Below, piece after piece: positions 35,303 to 43,686 of a DNA stretch of 64,000 nt. This stretch comes from Brachybacterium halotolerans (GTDB taxonomy: Bacteria > Actinomycetota > Actinomycetes > Actinomycetales > Dermabacteraceae): assembly GCF_016623465.1 (NCBI RefSeq), contig NZ_JAEDAJ010000003.1:115820-179819 (forward strand), written 5' to 3'. The notes beneath the pieces were generated by a model. It searched no databases. It was not told the DNA's origin and worked only from the letters and a program-made list of their open reading frames with translations. Each line of letters begins with the position of its first letter. The first letter of the stretch is position 1. Made by a program: the position numbers and the translations under genes.

Positions 35303-38300
35303 ATGCCCACTGCGGACCTGCTGCCCCACGTGCCGCCCACGGTGATCACCCACCAGGTGGGGAGCCGGGCCGCGGGCCACGGCCTCGCCTACGCCCGCGA
35401 GGGCCGCGTCGAGGATCTCGTCTGGGACGTCGACAGCGGGACCGTCACGGCCGACGTCCAGGGCAGCGCGGGCTCCCCCTATCGCACGGTCGTCACCCTC
35501 GCCGAGTACGAGGAGGACGCGGTCTCCCGCCGCTTCCTGCCCGCCGAGCCGGGCGGGCTGTGGCGCCCCCGTCGCTCCCGCTGCTCGTGCCCGATCGGCG
35601 CGGACTGCAAGCACGTCGCCGCGGTGCTCTATCACCTCGACGACCTCGGCGCGGCCGAGGAGAGGCGCGAGACGCCCGCCGAGTGGCGCAGCGTGCTGCG
35701 CCCCCTGCTCACCGAGTCCCCGAGCGAGGAGGTCCCCCAGCCCCTCGCCATCCGCTTCGACCTCGAGGTCTCGCGGGTGGGACCTGGGGTCTCCCGCCTG
35801 CGCCGCGAGACCGCGACCCCCGCGCTGCTCGCCGAGGGCGGCGACCTCTGGCTGGGCCTGCGGCCGATGACGATGGGGCGCAAGGGCACCTGGATCAAGG
35901 GCGGGCTCTCCTGGCGCACGTTCGAGTTCCGGATGGCCGGCCGCGCCTACCACACGGGCCACGCCGAGGCCCTGACCCGCATGTTCGCCTCCGCCACGGC
36001 CGAGCGCTCGTACGCGAGCGGCTCGATCGAGCACCTCTGGCTGAACTCCATCGGCTCCCCGCTGATCTGGCAGTCCCTCGCGTACGCGCGCGACGCCGGC
36101 GTCGAGTTCCTGCCGGGCGACGGCCTGCGCGCGATCGAGCTGGCGTCTGTCGGCGCGGTCGAGGTGGACCTGCGCATCCCCGAGGGCGGCAGCGACCTCC
36201 AGGTCCTCCCCCGCATCACCCTCGAGGGCCAGGACGTCGCGCAGGCCCGGCCGCTGGGCACCGCGGGCGTGATCGCCCTGGACGACCCCTCGGCGCCGAC
36301 GGACGACGGCTCGCGCTCGCGCGCCACGGGCTTCTCGGCGCGGATCGCGCCCGTCGGCTCCCCGATCCCGACGGCCCTGCAGCGCCTCTTCCAGCGGCCC
36401 GAGCCGCTCGTCGTGCCCGGAGAGGACCGCGAGGACTTCCTCGAGGACGCATACCCGCGCCTGCGCACTGTCACGCGCGTGACCAGCAGCGACGGCAGCG
36501 TCGAGATGCCGGCGATCGAGCCCGCGACCCTGCACCTGGCCGCCGCCTACGCCCCCGACGACCGCCTCTCGCTCACCTGGACCTGGCGCTACCACGACCC
36601 CGCCCGCACCCTGCCCATGGACCAGCGCCAGGGCGTGCGCCGCGACGTGGCCCACGAGGACGAGGTGCTCGCCCGGGTGAGGACGCTGTGGCCGACGGCC
36701 GGCGGCGACGCCCCCGAGCAGCTGAGCGGCCCGGACACGGCCCGCTTCTCCGAGCACGTGCTCGACGAGCTCGGCGGTCTGCCGCATGTGCGCACCGAGA
36801 TCGTCGGCACCCGCCACGCCTACCGCGAGCTCGACGGCGCCCCGAAGGTGCGCATCACCCAGCAGCAGTCCCCCGGCAAGCACGACTGGTTCGACCTGGG
36901 CTTCGAGATCACCATCGACGGCCGGCAGATCCCCTTCCCCACCCTGTTCGTCGCGCTCGCGCAGGGCAGGACCCGGATCATGCTCCCGGACAAGACGTAC
37001 TTCTCCCTGGACAACCCCGCCTTCGACGCCCTGCGCGAGCTCATCGCCGAGGGCGAGGCCCTCGCCGAGTGGGACCCGCAGCAGCAGTCCATCAGCCGCT
37101 TCCAGGTCGGCATGTGGGAGGACCTCGAGGAGATCGCGGAGTCCGCCGAGGCGAGCGCGGAGTGGGAGCGCACCGTCGGCGCCCTGCAGGACGCGGGCGA
37201 CCTGACCCCGCCCCCGCTCCCCCGCGCCCTCACGGCTGACCTGCGCGACTACCAGCGCGACGGCTACTCCTGGCTCGCCTTCCTCTTCCATCACGGGCTG
37301 GGCGGGGTGCTGGCCGACGACATGGGCCTGGGCAAGACCGTGCAGACCCTGGCCCTCATCGCCCACGCGCGCGAGAGCGCTCCGGTCGTCGTCGACGGGG
37401 CCGACGGCTCGGTCTCCGACGCGCCGCCGCCGTTCCTCGTCGTCGCCCCCTCCTCTGTGCTCCCGGTGTGGCGCGCGGAGGCCGAGCGCTTCGCCCCGGA
37501 CCTCGACGTGCGGCTCGTCGACCGCACCTCCCGCGCCCGCGGCGAGGATCTCGCCGAGACGGTGCGCGGCGCGGACCTCGTGGTCACGAGCTACACCGTG
37601 CTGCGCATCGATGACGACGAGTTCGCGCGCGAGCAGTTCCAGGGGCTCGTGCTCGACGAGGCGCAGTTCGTGAAGAACCGCCGTTCGCGCACGCACCAGG
37701 CGGCGAAGAACGTGCGCGCCTCGTTCCACCTCGCGATCACCGGCACCCCGATGGAGAACTCCCTGGACGACCTGTGGTCGATCCTCGAGATCGCCGCGCC
37801 CGGCCTGCTGGGCCCCGCCATCGGGTTCCGCCAGCGCTTCACCCTGCCCATCGAGAGCGGCGAGCACCCCGAGCGGATGGACGTGCTGCGCTCCCGGCTG
37901 CGGCCGTTCATGCTGCGGCGCACCAAGGAGATGGTCGCCTCCGAGCTCCCCGAGAAGCAGGAGCAGGTCGTGAAGGTCGAGCTGGGCCCCGATCACAGGG
38001 CGCTCTACGACTCGGTGCTCCAGCGCGAGCGCAAGAAGGTGCTCGGCCTCATCGACACGGACCTCGATCGCAATCGCTTCATCGTCTTCCGCTCCCTGAC
38101 CCTGCTGCGGATGATGGCGCTGGACCCGTCGATCGTCGACGCCGAGGCCCACGGCGACGTGCCGAGCTCGAAGCTCGAGGCGCTCTTCGACCGTCTCGAG
38201 GAGGTCCTGGGCGACGGCCACCGGGTGCTGCTGTTCAGCCAGTTCACCTCCCACCTACGGCACGTGGCCGACGAGCTCACGATGCGAGGGGTCGACTTCA

Positions 38301-38668
38301 GCTACCTGGACGGCTCGACCCGCGATCGCGACGCCGCCGTGCGGGAGTTCCGCGAGGGCGATGCGCCGGTCTTCCTCATCTCGCTGAAGGCGGGCGGCTT
38401 CGGCCTGACCCTCACGGAGGCCGACTACGTGTTCCTGCTGGACCCGTGGTGGAACCCGGCGGCGGAGAACCAGGCCGTCGATCGCGCCCACCGCATCGGC
38501 CAGGAGCGCCAGGTGATGGTGTTCCGGATGGTCGCCGAGGACACGATCGAGGAGAAGGTCCTCGCCCTGCAGCAGCGCAAGGCAGCCCTCTTCGACTCCC
38601 TGACCGACGGCGGGAAGGCGTTCCGCTCGGGGATCACCGCGCAGGACATCCGCGAGCTGCTCGAGTAG
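35303..38668 (+). CDS. SWIM zinc finger / SNF2-family DEAD-like helicase
   Basis: A 1121-aa Swi2/Snf2 ATPase. A SWIM zinc finger lies near the N-terminus (C94-x-C96-x5-C102-x-H104) and is followed by a divergent beta-rich central region (about 150-600). The helicase core has motif [12 protein letters not shown] (about 672), motif II LDEAQF (about 785), and C-terminal motifs [29 protein letters not shown] and DRAHRIGQ. Such bacterial proteins are double-stranded DNA translocases that remodel protein-DNA complexes; the exact role is unknown. It is convergent with rpsI across a long hairpin. DEAQ rather than DEAH in motif II occurs in this bacterial subgroup. Confidence 0.93.
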   Translation: MPTADLLPHVPPTVITHQVGSRAAGHGLAYAREGRVEDLVWDVDSGTVTADVQGSAGSPYRTVVTLAEYEEDAVSRRFLPAEPGGLWRPRRSRCSCPIGADCKHVAAVLYHLDDLGAAEERRETPAEWRSVLRPLLTESPSEEVPQPLAIRFDLEVSRVGPGVSRLRRETATPALLAEGGDLWLGLRPMTMGRKGTWIKGGLSWRTFEFRMAGRAYHTGHAEALTRMFASATAERSYASGSIEHLWLNSIGSPLIWQSLAYARDAGVEFLPGDGLRAIELASVGAVEVDLRIPEGGSDLQVLPRITLEGQDVAQARPLGTAGVIALDDPSAPTDDGSRSRATGFSARIAPVGSPIPTALQRLFQRPEPLVVPGEDREDFLEDAYPRLRTVTRVTSSDGSVEMPAIEPATLHLAAAYAPDDRLSLTWTWRYHDPARTLPMDQRQGVRRDVAHEDEVLARVRTLWPTAGGDAPEQLSGPDTARFSEHVLDELGGLPHVRTEIVGTRHAYRELDGAPKVRITQQQSPGKHDWFDLGFEITIDGRQIPFPTLFVALAQGRTRIMLPDKTYFSLDNPAFDALRELIAEGEALAEWDPQQQSISRFQVGMWEDLEEIAESAEASAEWERTVGALQDAGDLTPPPLPRALTADLRDYQRDGYSWLAFLFHHGLGGVLADDMGLGKTVQTLALIAHARESAPVVVDGADGSVSDAPPPFLVVAPSSVLPVWRAEAERFAPDLDVRLVDRTSRARGEDLAETVRGADLVVTSYTVLRIDDDEFAREQFQGLVLDEAQFVKNRRSRTHQAAKNVRASFHLAITGTPMENSLDDLWSILEIAAPGLLGPAIGFRQRFTLPIESGEHPERMDVLRSRLRPFMLRRTKEMVASELPEKQEQVVKVELGPDHRALYDSVLQRERKKVLGLIDTDLDRNRFIVFRSLTLLRMMALDPSIVDAEAHGDVPSSKLEALFDRLEEVLGDGHRVLLFSQFTSHLRHVADELTMRGVDFSYLDGSTRDRDAAVREFREGDAPVFLISLKAGGFGLTLTEADYVFLLDPWWNPAAENQAVDRAHRIGQERQVMVFRMVAEDTIEEKVLALQQRKAALFDSLTDGGKAFRSGITAQDIRELLE

Positions 38669-38709
38669 GGGCCGGCGCGGCGCTCCCCGCCCCCTCCCCA
38701 CCCGGGACA

Positions 38710-38747
38710 CGAAGAACCCCGCCACCAGCAGGTGACGGGGTTCTTCG
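38710..38747. terminator. Bidirectional terminator between the SNF2 gene and rpsI
   Basis: A 17-bp stem with one mismatch (38710-38726 with 38731-38747) and an AGCA loop, located between convergent genes. Confidence 0.85.
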
Positions 38748-38805
38748 GTGCGGAGCCGGCAGCAGGGCCGGGGCTCTCCGCGTCGATCGCGGTGATCGGG
38801 TCCGA

Positions 38806-39297
38806 TCAGCGCTTCGAGTACTGCGGGGCCTTGCGGGCCTTCTTGAGACCGGCCTTCTTGCGCTCGATGACGCGGGCGTCGCGGCTCAGGAAGCCGGCCT
38901 TCTTGAGCGCGGGACGGTTGTTGTCCCGGTCGATCTCGTTGAGCGCGCGGGCCACGCCCAGGCGCAGGGCGCCGGCCTGGCCGGAGGCGCCGCCGCCGTT
39001 GATGCGGGCGACGACGTCGAAGCGGCCCTGGAGGTCGAGCACCTTGAAGGGCTCGTTGACCTCCTGCTGGTGCACCTTGTTCGGGAAGTACTCCTCGAGG
39101 CTGCGGCCGTTCACGGTCCAGGTGCCGGTGCCGGGCACCAGGCGGACGCGGGCGACGGCCTGCTTGCGGCGACCGGTGCCGCCACCGGGGGCGGTGATCG
39201 ACTGGCCGGTGCCGACAGCCGCCTCAGCGGTGGACTCGGTCGTGAAGTTGGTCGGGGTCTCGTCGAGGGTCTCGACGGTCTCGGTGGTCTCTGTCAC
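38806..39297 (-). CDS. rpsI: 30S ribosomal protein S9
   Basis: A 163-aa S9. The acidic/threonine-rich N-terminal extension (about 1-40), typical of actinobacteria, precedes the conserved domain starting [13 protein letters not shown]. The C-terminal tail RKAPQYSKR reaches the decoding centre. It is encoded 51 bp after rplM in the usual L13-S9 pair. Confidence 0.97.
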   Translation of the reverse strand: MTETTETVETLDETPTNFTTESTAEAAVGTGQSITAPGGGTGRRKQAVARVRLVPGTGTWTVNGRSLEEYFPNKVHQQEVNEPFKVLDLQGRFDVVARINGGGASGQAGALRLGVARALNEIDRDNNRPALKKAGFLSRDARVIERKKAGLKKARKAPQYSKR

Positions 39298-39348
39298 GGT
39301 TCTCCTCAGTATGTTCCGTGCGGCAGGGCGAGCGCGGGGCGCGCCCGC

Positions 39349-39792
39349 TTACTGCGCCACCTGGTCGAAGGTGAATTCGGTGGGCTGCTGTGCCTTGTGG
39401 GGGTGCTCCGGGCCGGCGTAGACCTTGAGCTTCTTGAGCTGCTGGGTCGCCAGCTTGTTCTTCGGGAGCATCCCGCGGACAGCCTTCTCGACCGCGCGCT
39501 CGGGGTAGGTCTCGAGGAGCTCGGAGTAGGGGATGGCGCGGAGGCCGCCCGGGTAGCCGGAGTGGCGGTATGCCAGCTTGGCCTCGCGCTTGTTGCCGGT
39601 CAGGGCAACCTTGTCAGCGTTGATGATGATGACGAAGTCGCCTGCATCCACGTGGGGTGCGAAGACCGGCTTGTGCTTTCCCCGCAGGAGCTGAGCAGCC
39701 TGGGAAGCGAGCCGGCCGAGGACGACATCCGTTGCGTCGATGACGTACCAGGAGCGCTCGACATCGTCGGGCTTCGGGGTGAACGTACGCAC
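39349..39792 (-). CDS. rplM: 50S ribosomal protein L13
   Basis: A 147-aa L13. Conserved [29 protein letters not shown] and [12 protein letters not shown] are present. The GTG at 39792 is chosen because AGAAGAAGG lies about 7 bases upstream and RTFTPKPDD is the usual actinobacterial N-terminus. It is first in an operon with rpsI, driven by a promoter about 280 bp upstream. Confidence 0.97.
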   Translation of the reverse strand: MRTFTPKPDDVERSWYVIDATDVVLGRLASQAAQLLRGKHKPVFAPHVDAGDFVIIINADKVALTGNKREAKLAYRHSGYPGGLRAIPYSELLETYPERAVEKAVRGMLPKNKLATQQLKKLKVYAGPEHPHKAQQPTEFTFDQVAQ

Positions 39793-40066
39793 TCGTGCCT
39801 TCTTCTCTCGTCGTGTGTGCCCCGCATGGATCAGGGGCGCGCGGATGCACGCCCCCGGGGGCACGATTCGATCTGGACCGTGGACACGCTTCCTTCGGTT
39901 AAAGCATGGCCGTCTCGTCGCGCCTGGATCCCGCCCCGTCGGTCGCGGGCCGCGGTGATGAAGCGCGGATCGCTGCTGACGGTGAGACCCTCGATGCGTG
40001 TGAGGAACCCTGCTCGCGCCGGCGTGAGCTTCGGCTGCGGTTCGGGTGCACATCTGGGCACGTCGA
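39793..40066 (-). other. Long 5' leader of rplM-rpsI, no gene
   Basis: About 270 nt separate the probable transcription start from the rplM GTG. No coding sequence is convincing here. On the transcript strand there is a GCCCCCGGGGGC self-complementary block (near 39850) and a polypurine ribosome-binding stretch at the end. The length leaves room for autoregulation by L13 or another leader structure, but no known motif was recognised. Confidence 0.45.
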
Positions 40067-40072
40067 CTCGCC

Positions 40073-40102
40073 ATGATAGCCGGGCGGACGAGGGCCGGTC
40101 AA
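40073..40102 (-). promoter_or_regulatory. rplM-rpsI promoter
   Basis: On the minus strand TTGACC (40097-40102), an 18-bp spacer and TATCAT (40073-40078) form one of the best sigma70-type promoters in the window, fitting a highly expressed ribosomal protein operon. Confidence 0.65.
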
Positions 40103-40178
40103 TGCCGCGCGTGCCTGCCGACCTGCGAGAACGCTCGCTGTGGTCGATTCCACTCCGAGCTGTCTCCCGCGCGGCCGC

Positions 40179-40224
40179 CGGGCCGTCACCCGCGCAGCCG
40201 GCGGGCCGTCATCCGCGCAGCCGT
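40179..40224. repeat. Two tandem 23-bp repeats at the truA 3' end
   Basis: Units 40179-40201 and 40202-40224 (CGGGCCGTCA(C/T)CCGCGCAGCC plus three bases) are nearly identical, and partial copies flank them. The truA stop lies in the second copy. Confidence 0.75.
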
Positions 40225-41063
40225 CGGGCCGCCTCGGCCTGCGCGGCGAGATCCCCGTCGGCCGGGTACTCGACGCTCTCGAGGGTGAGCCCCTCCGGCG
40301 GCGCCATCGGGGCGGCGCCGGGCGCCGTGCGGGTCGCGGCCTCGCGGGTGCGGGCGCGGAGGATCTCGAGGGGCCAGTCGGTGTCCCGTCGGCCCTCGCC
40401 GACGGCGAGCATCGCGCCCACCAGGGAGCGCACCATGTGGTGGCAGAAGGCATCGGCCCGGACGGTCGCGACCACCAGGTGCTGGTCGCGCCGGCCCCCG
40501 CCGGGGCGCTGCCACGACAGCTCGCGCAGGGTGCGGATCGTCGTCGCGCCCTCGCGCGGACGGCAGAAGGACAGGAAGTCGTGCTCCCCCAGGAGGGCCG
40601 CGCTCGCCTCCCCCATGGCGTCGACGTCGAGCGCGCGCCGATGGCGCAGCACGTCGCGCCGCAGCGGATCATGGACGAGCGGCCCGTCGGAGATGCGGTA
40701 GCGGTACACCCTGGCGAGCGCCCCGAAGCGCGCGTCGAAGGCCTCGGGGGCCTCGCGCGCGGAGCGGACGACGACGTCCGCCGGCAGCACTCCTCCCAGG
40801 CGCGCGACGAGGGCGTCGGCCGGAGCGCGGTCGCTGCGCCCGGGAAGCGCCGCGACCGCCCGGTCCGGGAGGTCGAGGTGGGTGACCTGCCCCTGGGCGT
40901 GGACCCCTGCATCGGTGCGGCCGGCGACCGTGACCTGGACCTCCGTGCGCGTCACGCGCTGCAGCGCCTCCTCGAGCACCCCCTGCACGGTGCGCTGCCC
41001 GGGCTGGGCGGCCCAGCCGTGGAAGCCGGTGCCGTCGTAGGCGAGATCGAGGCGCAGACGCAT
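40209..41063 (-). CDS. truA: tRNA pseudouridine(38-40) synthase
   Basis: A 284-aa TruA that isomerises U38-40 in the tRNA anticodon arm. The catalytic Asp is in VAGRTDAGVHAQGQV (about 48-62). LRLDLAYDGTGFHGWAAQPG and CHHMVRSLVGAML are conserved. The ATG at 41063 is preferred over one 11 codons upstream because TACGCT lies exactly 7 bases before it. An Ala/Arg-rich segment (about 235-260) is a minor insertion. It is divergent from purD across 74 bp. Confidence 0.95.
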   Translation of the reverse strand: MRLRLDLAYDGTGFHGWAAQPGQRTVQGVLEEALQRVTRTEVQVTVAGRTDAGVHAQGQVTHLDLPDRAVAALPGRSDRAPADALVARLGGVLPADVVVRSAREAPEAFDARFGALARVYRYRISDGPLVHDPLRRDVLRHRRALDVDAMGEASAALLGEHDFLSFCRPREGATTIRTLRELSWQRPGGGRRDQHLVVATVRADAFCHHMVRSLVGAMLAVGEGRRDTDWPLEILRARTREAATRTAPGAAPMAPPEGLTLESVEYPADGDLAAQAEAARRLRG

Positions 41064-41076
41064 GGGAGCGAGCGTA
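41064..41076 (-). promoter_or_regulatory. Leaderless-type -10 element of truA
   Basis: TACGCT on the minus strand (41071-41076) lies 7 bases before the truA ATG. The divergent purD gene has the same arrangement. Confidence 0.55.
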
Positions 41077-41124
41077 GTCGTCCCGCTCCCCGGCACCGCC
41101 CCGGGCCGGTCACCGGTCGGCCGG

Positions 41125-41137
41125 TAGGGTGTGCCGC
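41125..41137 (+). promoter_or_regulatory. Leaderless-type -10 element of purD-purC
   Basis: TAGGGT (41125-41130) lies 7 bases before the purD GTG at 41138. No Shine-Dalgarno sequence is present. Confidence 0.55.
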
Positions 41138-42466
41138 GTGAAGATCCTCGTCATCGGCTCCGGGGGCCGCGAGCACGCCATCGTGCGCCGCCTCTCCCGC
41201 GACTCCCCTGCCCCGGTCCTCCACGCCGCTCCCGGGAACCCCGGCATCGGCGACCACGCCACCTGCCACGACGTCGCGCTCGACGACCACGAGGGCCTCC
41301 TGGCCCTCGCCCGCGAGCTCGAGGTCGACCTGGTCGTCGTGGGGCCCGAGGCGCCGCTGGTCGCGGGCCTCGCGGACGTTCTGCGCGAGGACGGCATCGC
41401 CGTCTTCGGCCCGTCGGCGCAGGCTGCCCGCCTCGAGGGGTCGAAGACCTGGGCGAAGGAGATCATGGAGGCCGCGGGCGTGCCCACGGCCCGCTCCGTG
41501 TCCGTCTCCTCCGGCGACGAGGTGCTCGCCGGCCTGGACCGGGTGAACCCGCTGCGCGACGTGCCCTTCGTGGTGAAGGCCGACGGCCTCGCCGCGGGCA
41601 AGGGCGTCGTGGTCACCGACGACATCGAGCACGCGATCGCGCACGGCCGCGCCGTCATCGGCGCCGGCGGATCCGTCGTCGTCGAGGAGTACCTCGACGG
41701 CCCCGAGGTCTCCCTCTTCTGCGTGAGCGACGGAACGCGCGTGGTGCCGCTTGCGCCCGCGCAGGACTTCAAGCGCGCGCTCGACGGCGACGAGGGTCCG
41801 AACACGGGCGGCATGGGCGCCTACTCGCCCCTGCCCTGGGCCGATGCGGACCTGGCCCGCGAGGTCGTCGCGACCGTCGCCCAGCCCACGATCGACGAGC
41901 TCGCCCGACGCGGCACGCCCTTCGTCGGCATCCTCTACTGCGGCCTCGCGCTGACCGCTCGCGGCGTGCGCGTGGTGGAGTTCAACGCGCGCTTCGGCGA
42001 CCCGGAGACGCAGGTCGTCCTCGAGCGCCTCACCAGCCCCTTCGGCGAGCTGCTGCTCGCGGCCGCGCGCGGCGACCTGGGCGCCGTCGCCGAGCCCGCC
42101 TGGTCCGACGACGCCGCGGTGACCGTGGTCCTCGCGGCCCCCGGCTATCCCCGTCGCCCCCGGACCGGTGACCACATCTCCGGCTTCGACGAGGCGGCCG
42201 CGGAGGGCGCGGTCGTGATCCACGCCGGCACCGACGTCGACCCCGAGGGCCACCTGGTGAGCTCCGGCGGGCGCGTGCTCTCGGTCGTCGGCGTCGGCCC
42301 GACGCTCGAGGCCGCGAGGACGGTCGCCTACGCGGGCATCGACCGGATCGACCTGCCCGGCTCGCACCACCGCACCGACATCGCGCAGCAGGCCGCCGCG
42401 GACGAGGCGGGCAGGTCTGAGGGCGCCGCCGACGAGGCTGCCGGGTCAGAGGCGGCGGGAGCATGA
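41138..42466 (+). CDS. purD: Phosphoribosylamine-glycine ligase
   Basis: A 442-aa ATP-grasp GAR synthetase, step two of de novo purine synthesis. MKILVIGSGGREHAIV is the canonical N-terminus, so the GTG at 41138 is chosen over one three codons earlier. The family signature RFGDPETQVVLERL and the ATP-grasp block DFKRALDGDEGPNTGGMGAY are intact. The C-terminal 25 residues are an Ala/Glu/Gly tail. It overlaps purC by ATGA. Confidence 0.97.
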   Translation: MKILVIGSGGREHAIVRRLSRDSPAPVLHAAPGNPGIGDHATCHDVALDDHEGLLALARELEVDLVVVGPEAPLVAGLADVLREDGIAVFGPSAQAARLEGSKTWAKEIMEAAGVPTARSVSVSSGDEVLAGLDRVNPLRDVPFVVKADGLAAGKGVVVTDDIEHAIAHGRAVIGAGGSVVVEEYLDGPEVSLFCVSDGTRVVPLAPAQDFKRALDGDEGPNTGGMGAYSPLPWADADLAREVVATVAQPTIDELARRGTPFVGILYCGLALTARGVRVVEFNARFGDPETQVVLERLTSPFGELLLAAARGDLGAVAEPAWSDDAAVTVVLAAPGYPRRPRTGDHISGFDEAAAEGAVVIHAGTDVDPEGHLVSSGGRVLSVVGVGPTLEAARTVAYAGIDRIDLPGSHHRTDIAQQAAADEAGRSEGAADEAAGSEAAGA

Positions 42467-43428
42467 GCCCGTCGGCCCCTGACGTCCCGTCGGCCCCGGA
42501 CCGCGCCTCGCGCTCCGCGCCGCTGATCACCGCCCCGGTCCTGCCGGGCTGGGACCACGCGGTGAGCGGCAAGGTCCGCGAGCTCTACGTGCCCGCGGGC
42601 GAAGACCTCGCCGGGGCTCGCGAGGTGCTCGTGGTCGCGACCGACCGCATCAGCGCGTACGACTTCTCCCTCGCCCCCGGCATCCCCGACAAGGGACGCG
42701 TGCTCACGGGGATCTCGCTGTTCTGGTTCGAGCAGCTGGCGGACATCGTCCCGAACCATGTGATCTCGGCCGAGGACGTCCCCGAGCAGGTGCGCGGCCG
42801 CGCGCTGCGCTGCCGCGCGCTGGACATGATCCCGCTCGAGTGCGTGGTGCGCGGCTACCTCACGGGCTCGGGCCGCGCGGACTACGAGCGCGACGGCGCC
42901 GTGGGCGGCCATGCGCTGCCCGCGGGCCTCGTGGAGGCCTCGCGCCTGCCGCGCCCTCTGTTCACCCCGTCGACCAAGGCCGAGCAGGGGGAGCACGACG
43001 AGAACATCACCGTCGACCAGGCGCGCGAGCGCCTGGGCGGCGAGCTCGTGGACCGGCTGGACGAGCTCACGCGCGCCGTCTACGTGCGCGCGCAGCAGAT
43101 CGCGGCCGAGCGCGGCATCCTGCTCGCGGACACGAAGCTCGAGTTCGGCTTCTCGCGGGCCGACGGGACGCTCACGCTCGGCGACGAGGTGCTCACCCCT
43201 GATTCCTCGCGCTTCTGGTCGGCCGACGCCTATCGCGAGGGCGTCACCCAGCCCAGCCTCGACAAGCAGTTCGTGCGCGACTGGCTGACCTCCGACGCCT
43301 CGGGCTGGGACCGGACCTCCGGCCAGGAGCCCCCGGAGCTGCCGGCCGACGTGGTCGCGCAGACCCGCGACCGCTACGTCAAGGCGTTCGAGCGCCTGAC
43401 CGGCCGGGAGTTCGCCTCCGCGGAGTGA
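42463..43428 (+). CDS. purC: Phosphoribosylaminoimidazole-succinocarboxamide synthase
   Basis: A 321-aa SAICAR synthetase. SGKVRELY (ATP site), ATDRISAYDF, PLECVVRGYLTGSG and the signature LTPDSSRFW are present. An N-terminal Ser/Pro-rich extension of about 22 residues precedes the domain. It is translationally coupled to purD. In many actinobacteria purS-purQ-purL follow directly; here a DUF222/HNH gene and an MBL gene intervene. Confidence 0.97.
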   Translation: MSPSAPDVPSAPDRASRSAPLITAPVLPGWDHAVSGKVRELYVPAGEDLAGAREVLVVATDRISAYDFSLAPGIPDKGRVLTGISLFWFEQLADIVPNHVISAEDVPEQVRGRALRCRALDMIPLECVVRGYLTGSGRADYERDGAVGGHALPAGLVEASRLPRPLFTPSTKAEQGEHDENITVDQARERLGGELVDRLDELTRAVYVRAQQIAAERGILLADTKLEFGFSRADGTLTLGDEVLTPDSSRFWSADAYREGVTQPSLDKQFVRDWLTSDASGWDRTSGQEPPELPADVVAQTRDRYVKAFERLTGREFASAE

Positions 43429-43613
43429 GGCATGCGGGATGAGGGGGCGTGAGTCGGCTCCCTCGGACCGTCGCGCCCCTTCGGTCCGCCGCCCGCTTCA
43501 CCGCCGCCGCCCGCTTCACCTCCTCCGCCCCGCACGCTCCGAATCGCTCGCCTCCCACGTCGTTCCGTTCCCGCCTCGCCCCCACCCTGGCGTCCCTTCG
43601 GCAACTTCGGGTA

Positions 43614-43629
43614 TGTGATGCAATTCACA
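43614..43629. promoter_or_regulatory. Perfect CRP/GlxR-type operator upstream of the HNH gene
   Basis: TGTGA-TGCAAT-TCACA matches the CRP/FNR-superfamily consensus TGTGA-N6-TCACA exactly, and the dyad extends one more base on each side (A...T). It lies 58-73 bases before the preferred ATG at 43687, in an AT-rich island. Confidence 0.65.
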
Positions 43630-43686
43630 TTTCGCATCCCCGTCCTCAGCCCTTCGTATGTCGGTGCCCCCGAGGAGCATGGGTGC

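Noticed and set aside
33773-38254. A 1493-codon open frame antisense to the SNF2 gene and in another frame of glmM
   Set aside because: It has an Arg/Glu/His/Gly-rich composition typical of antisense frames in high-GC DNA, no recognisable domain, and the real genes on this stretch have clear family motifs.
43615-43686. A 24-codon N-terminal extension of the DUF222/HNH protein
   Set aside because: Its ATG lies inside the CRP-like operator and has no ribosome-binding site; GAGGAG precedes the ATG at 43687.
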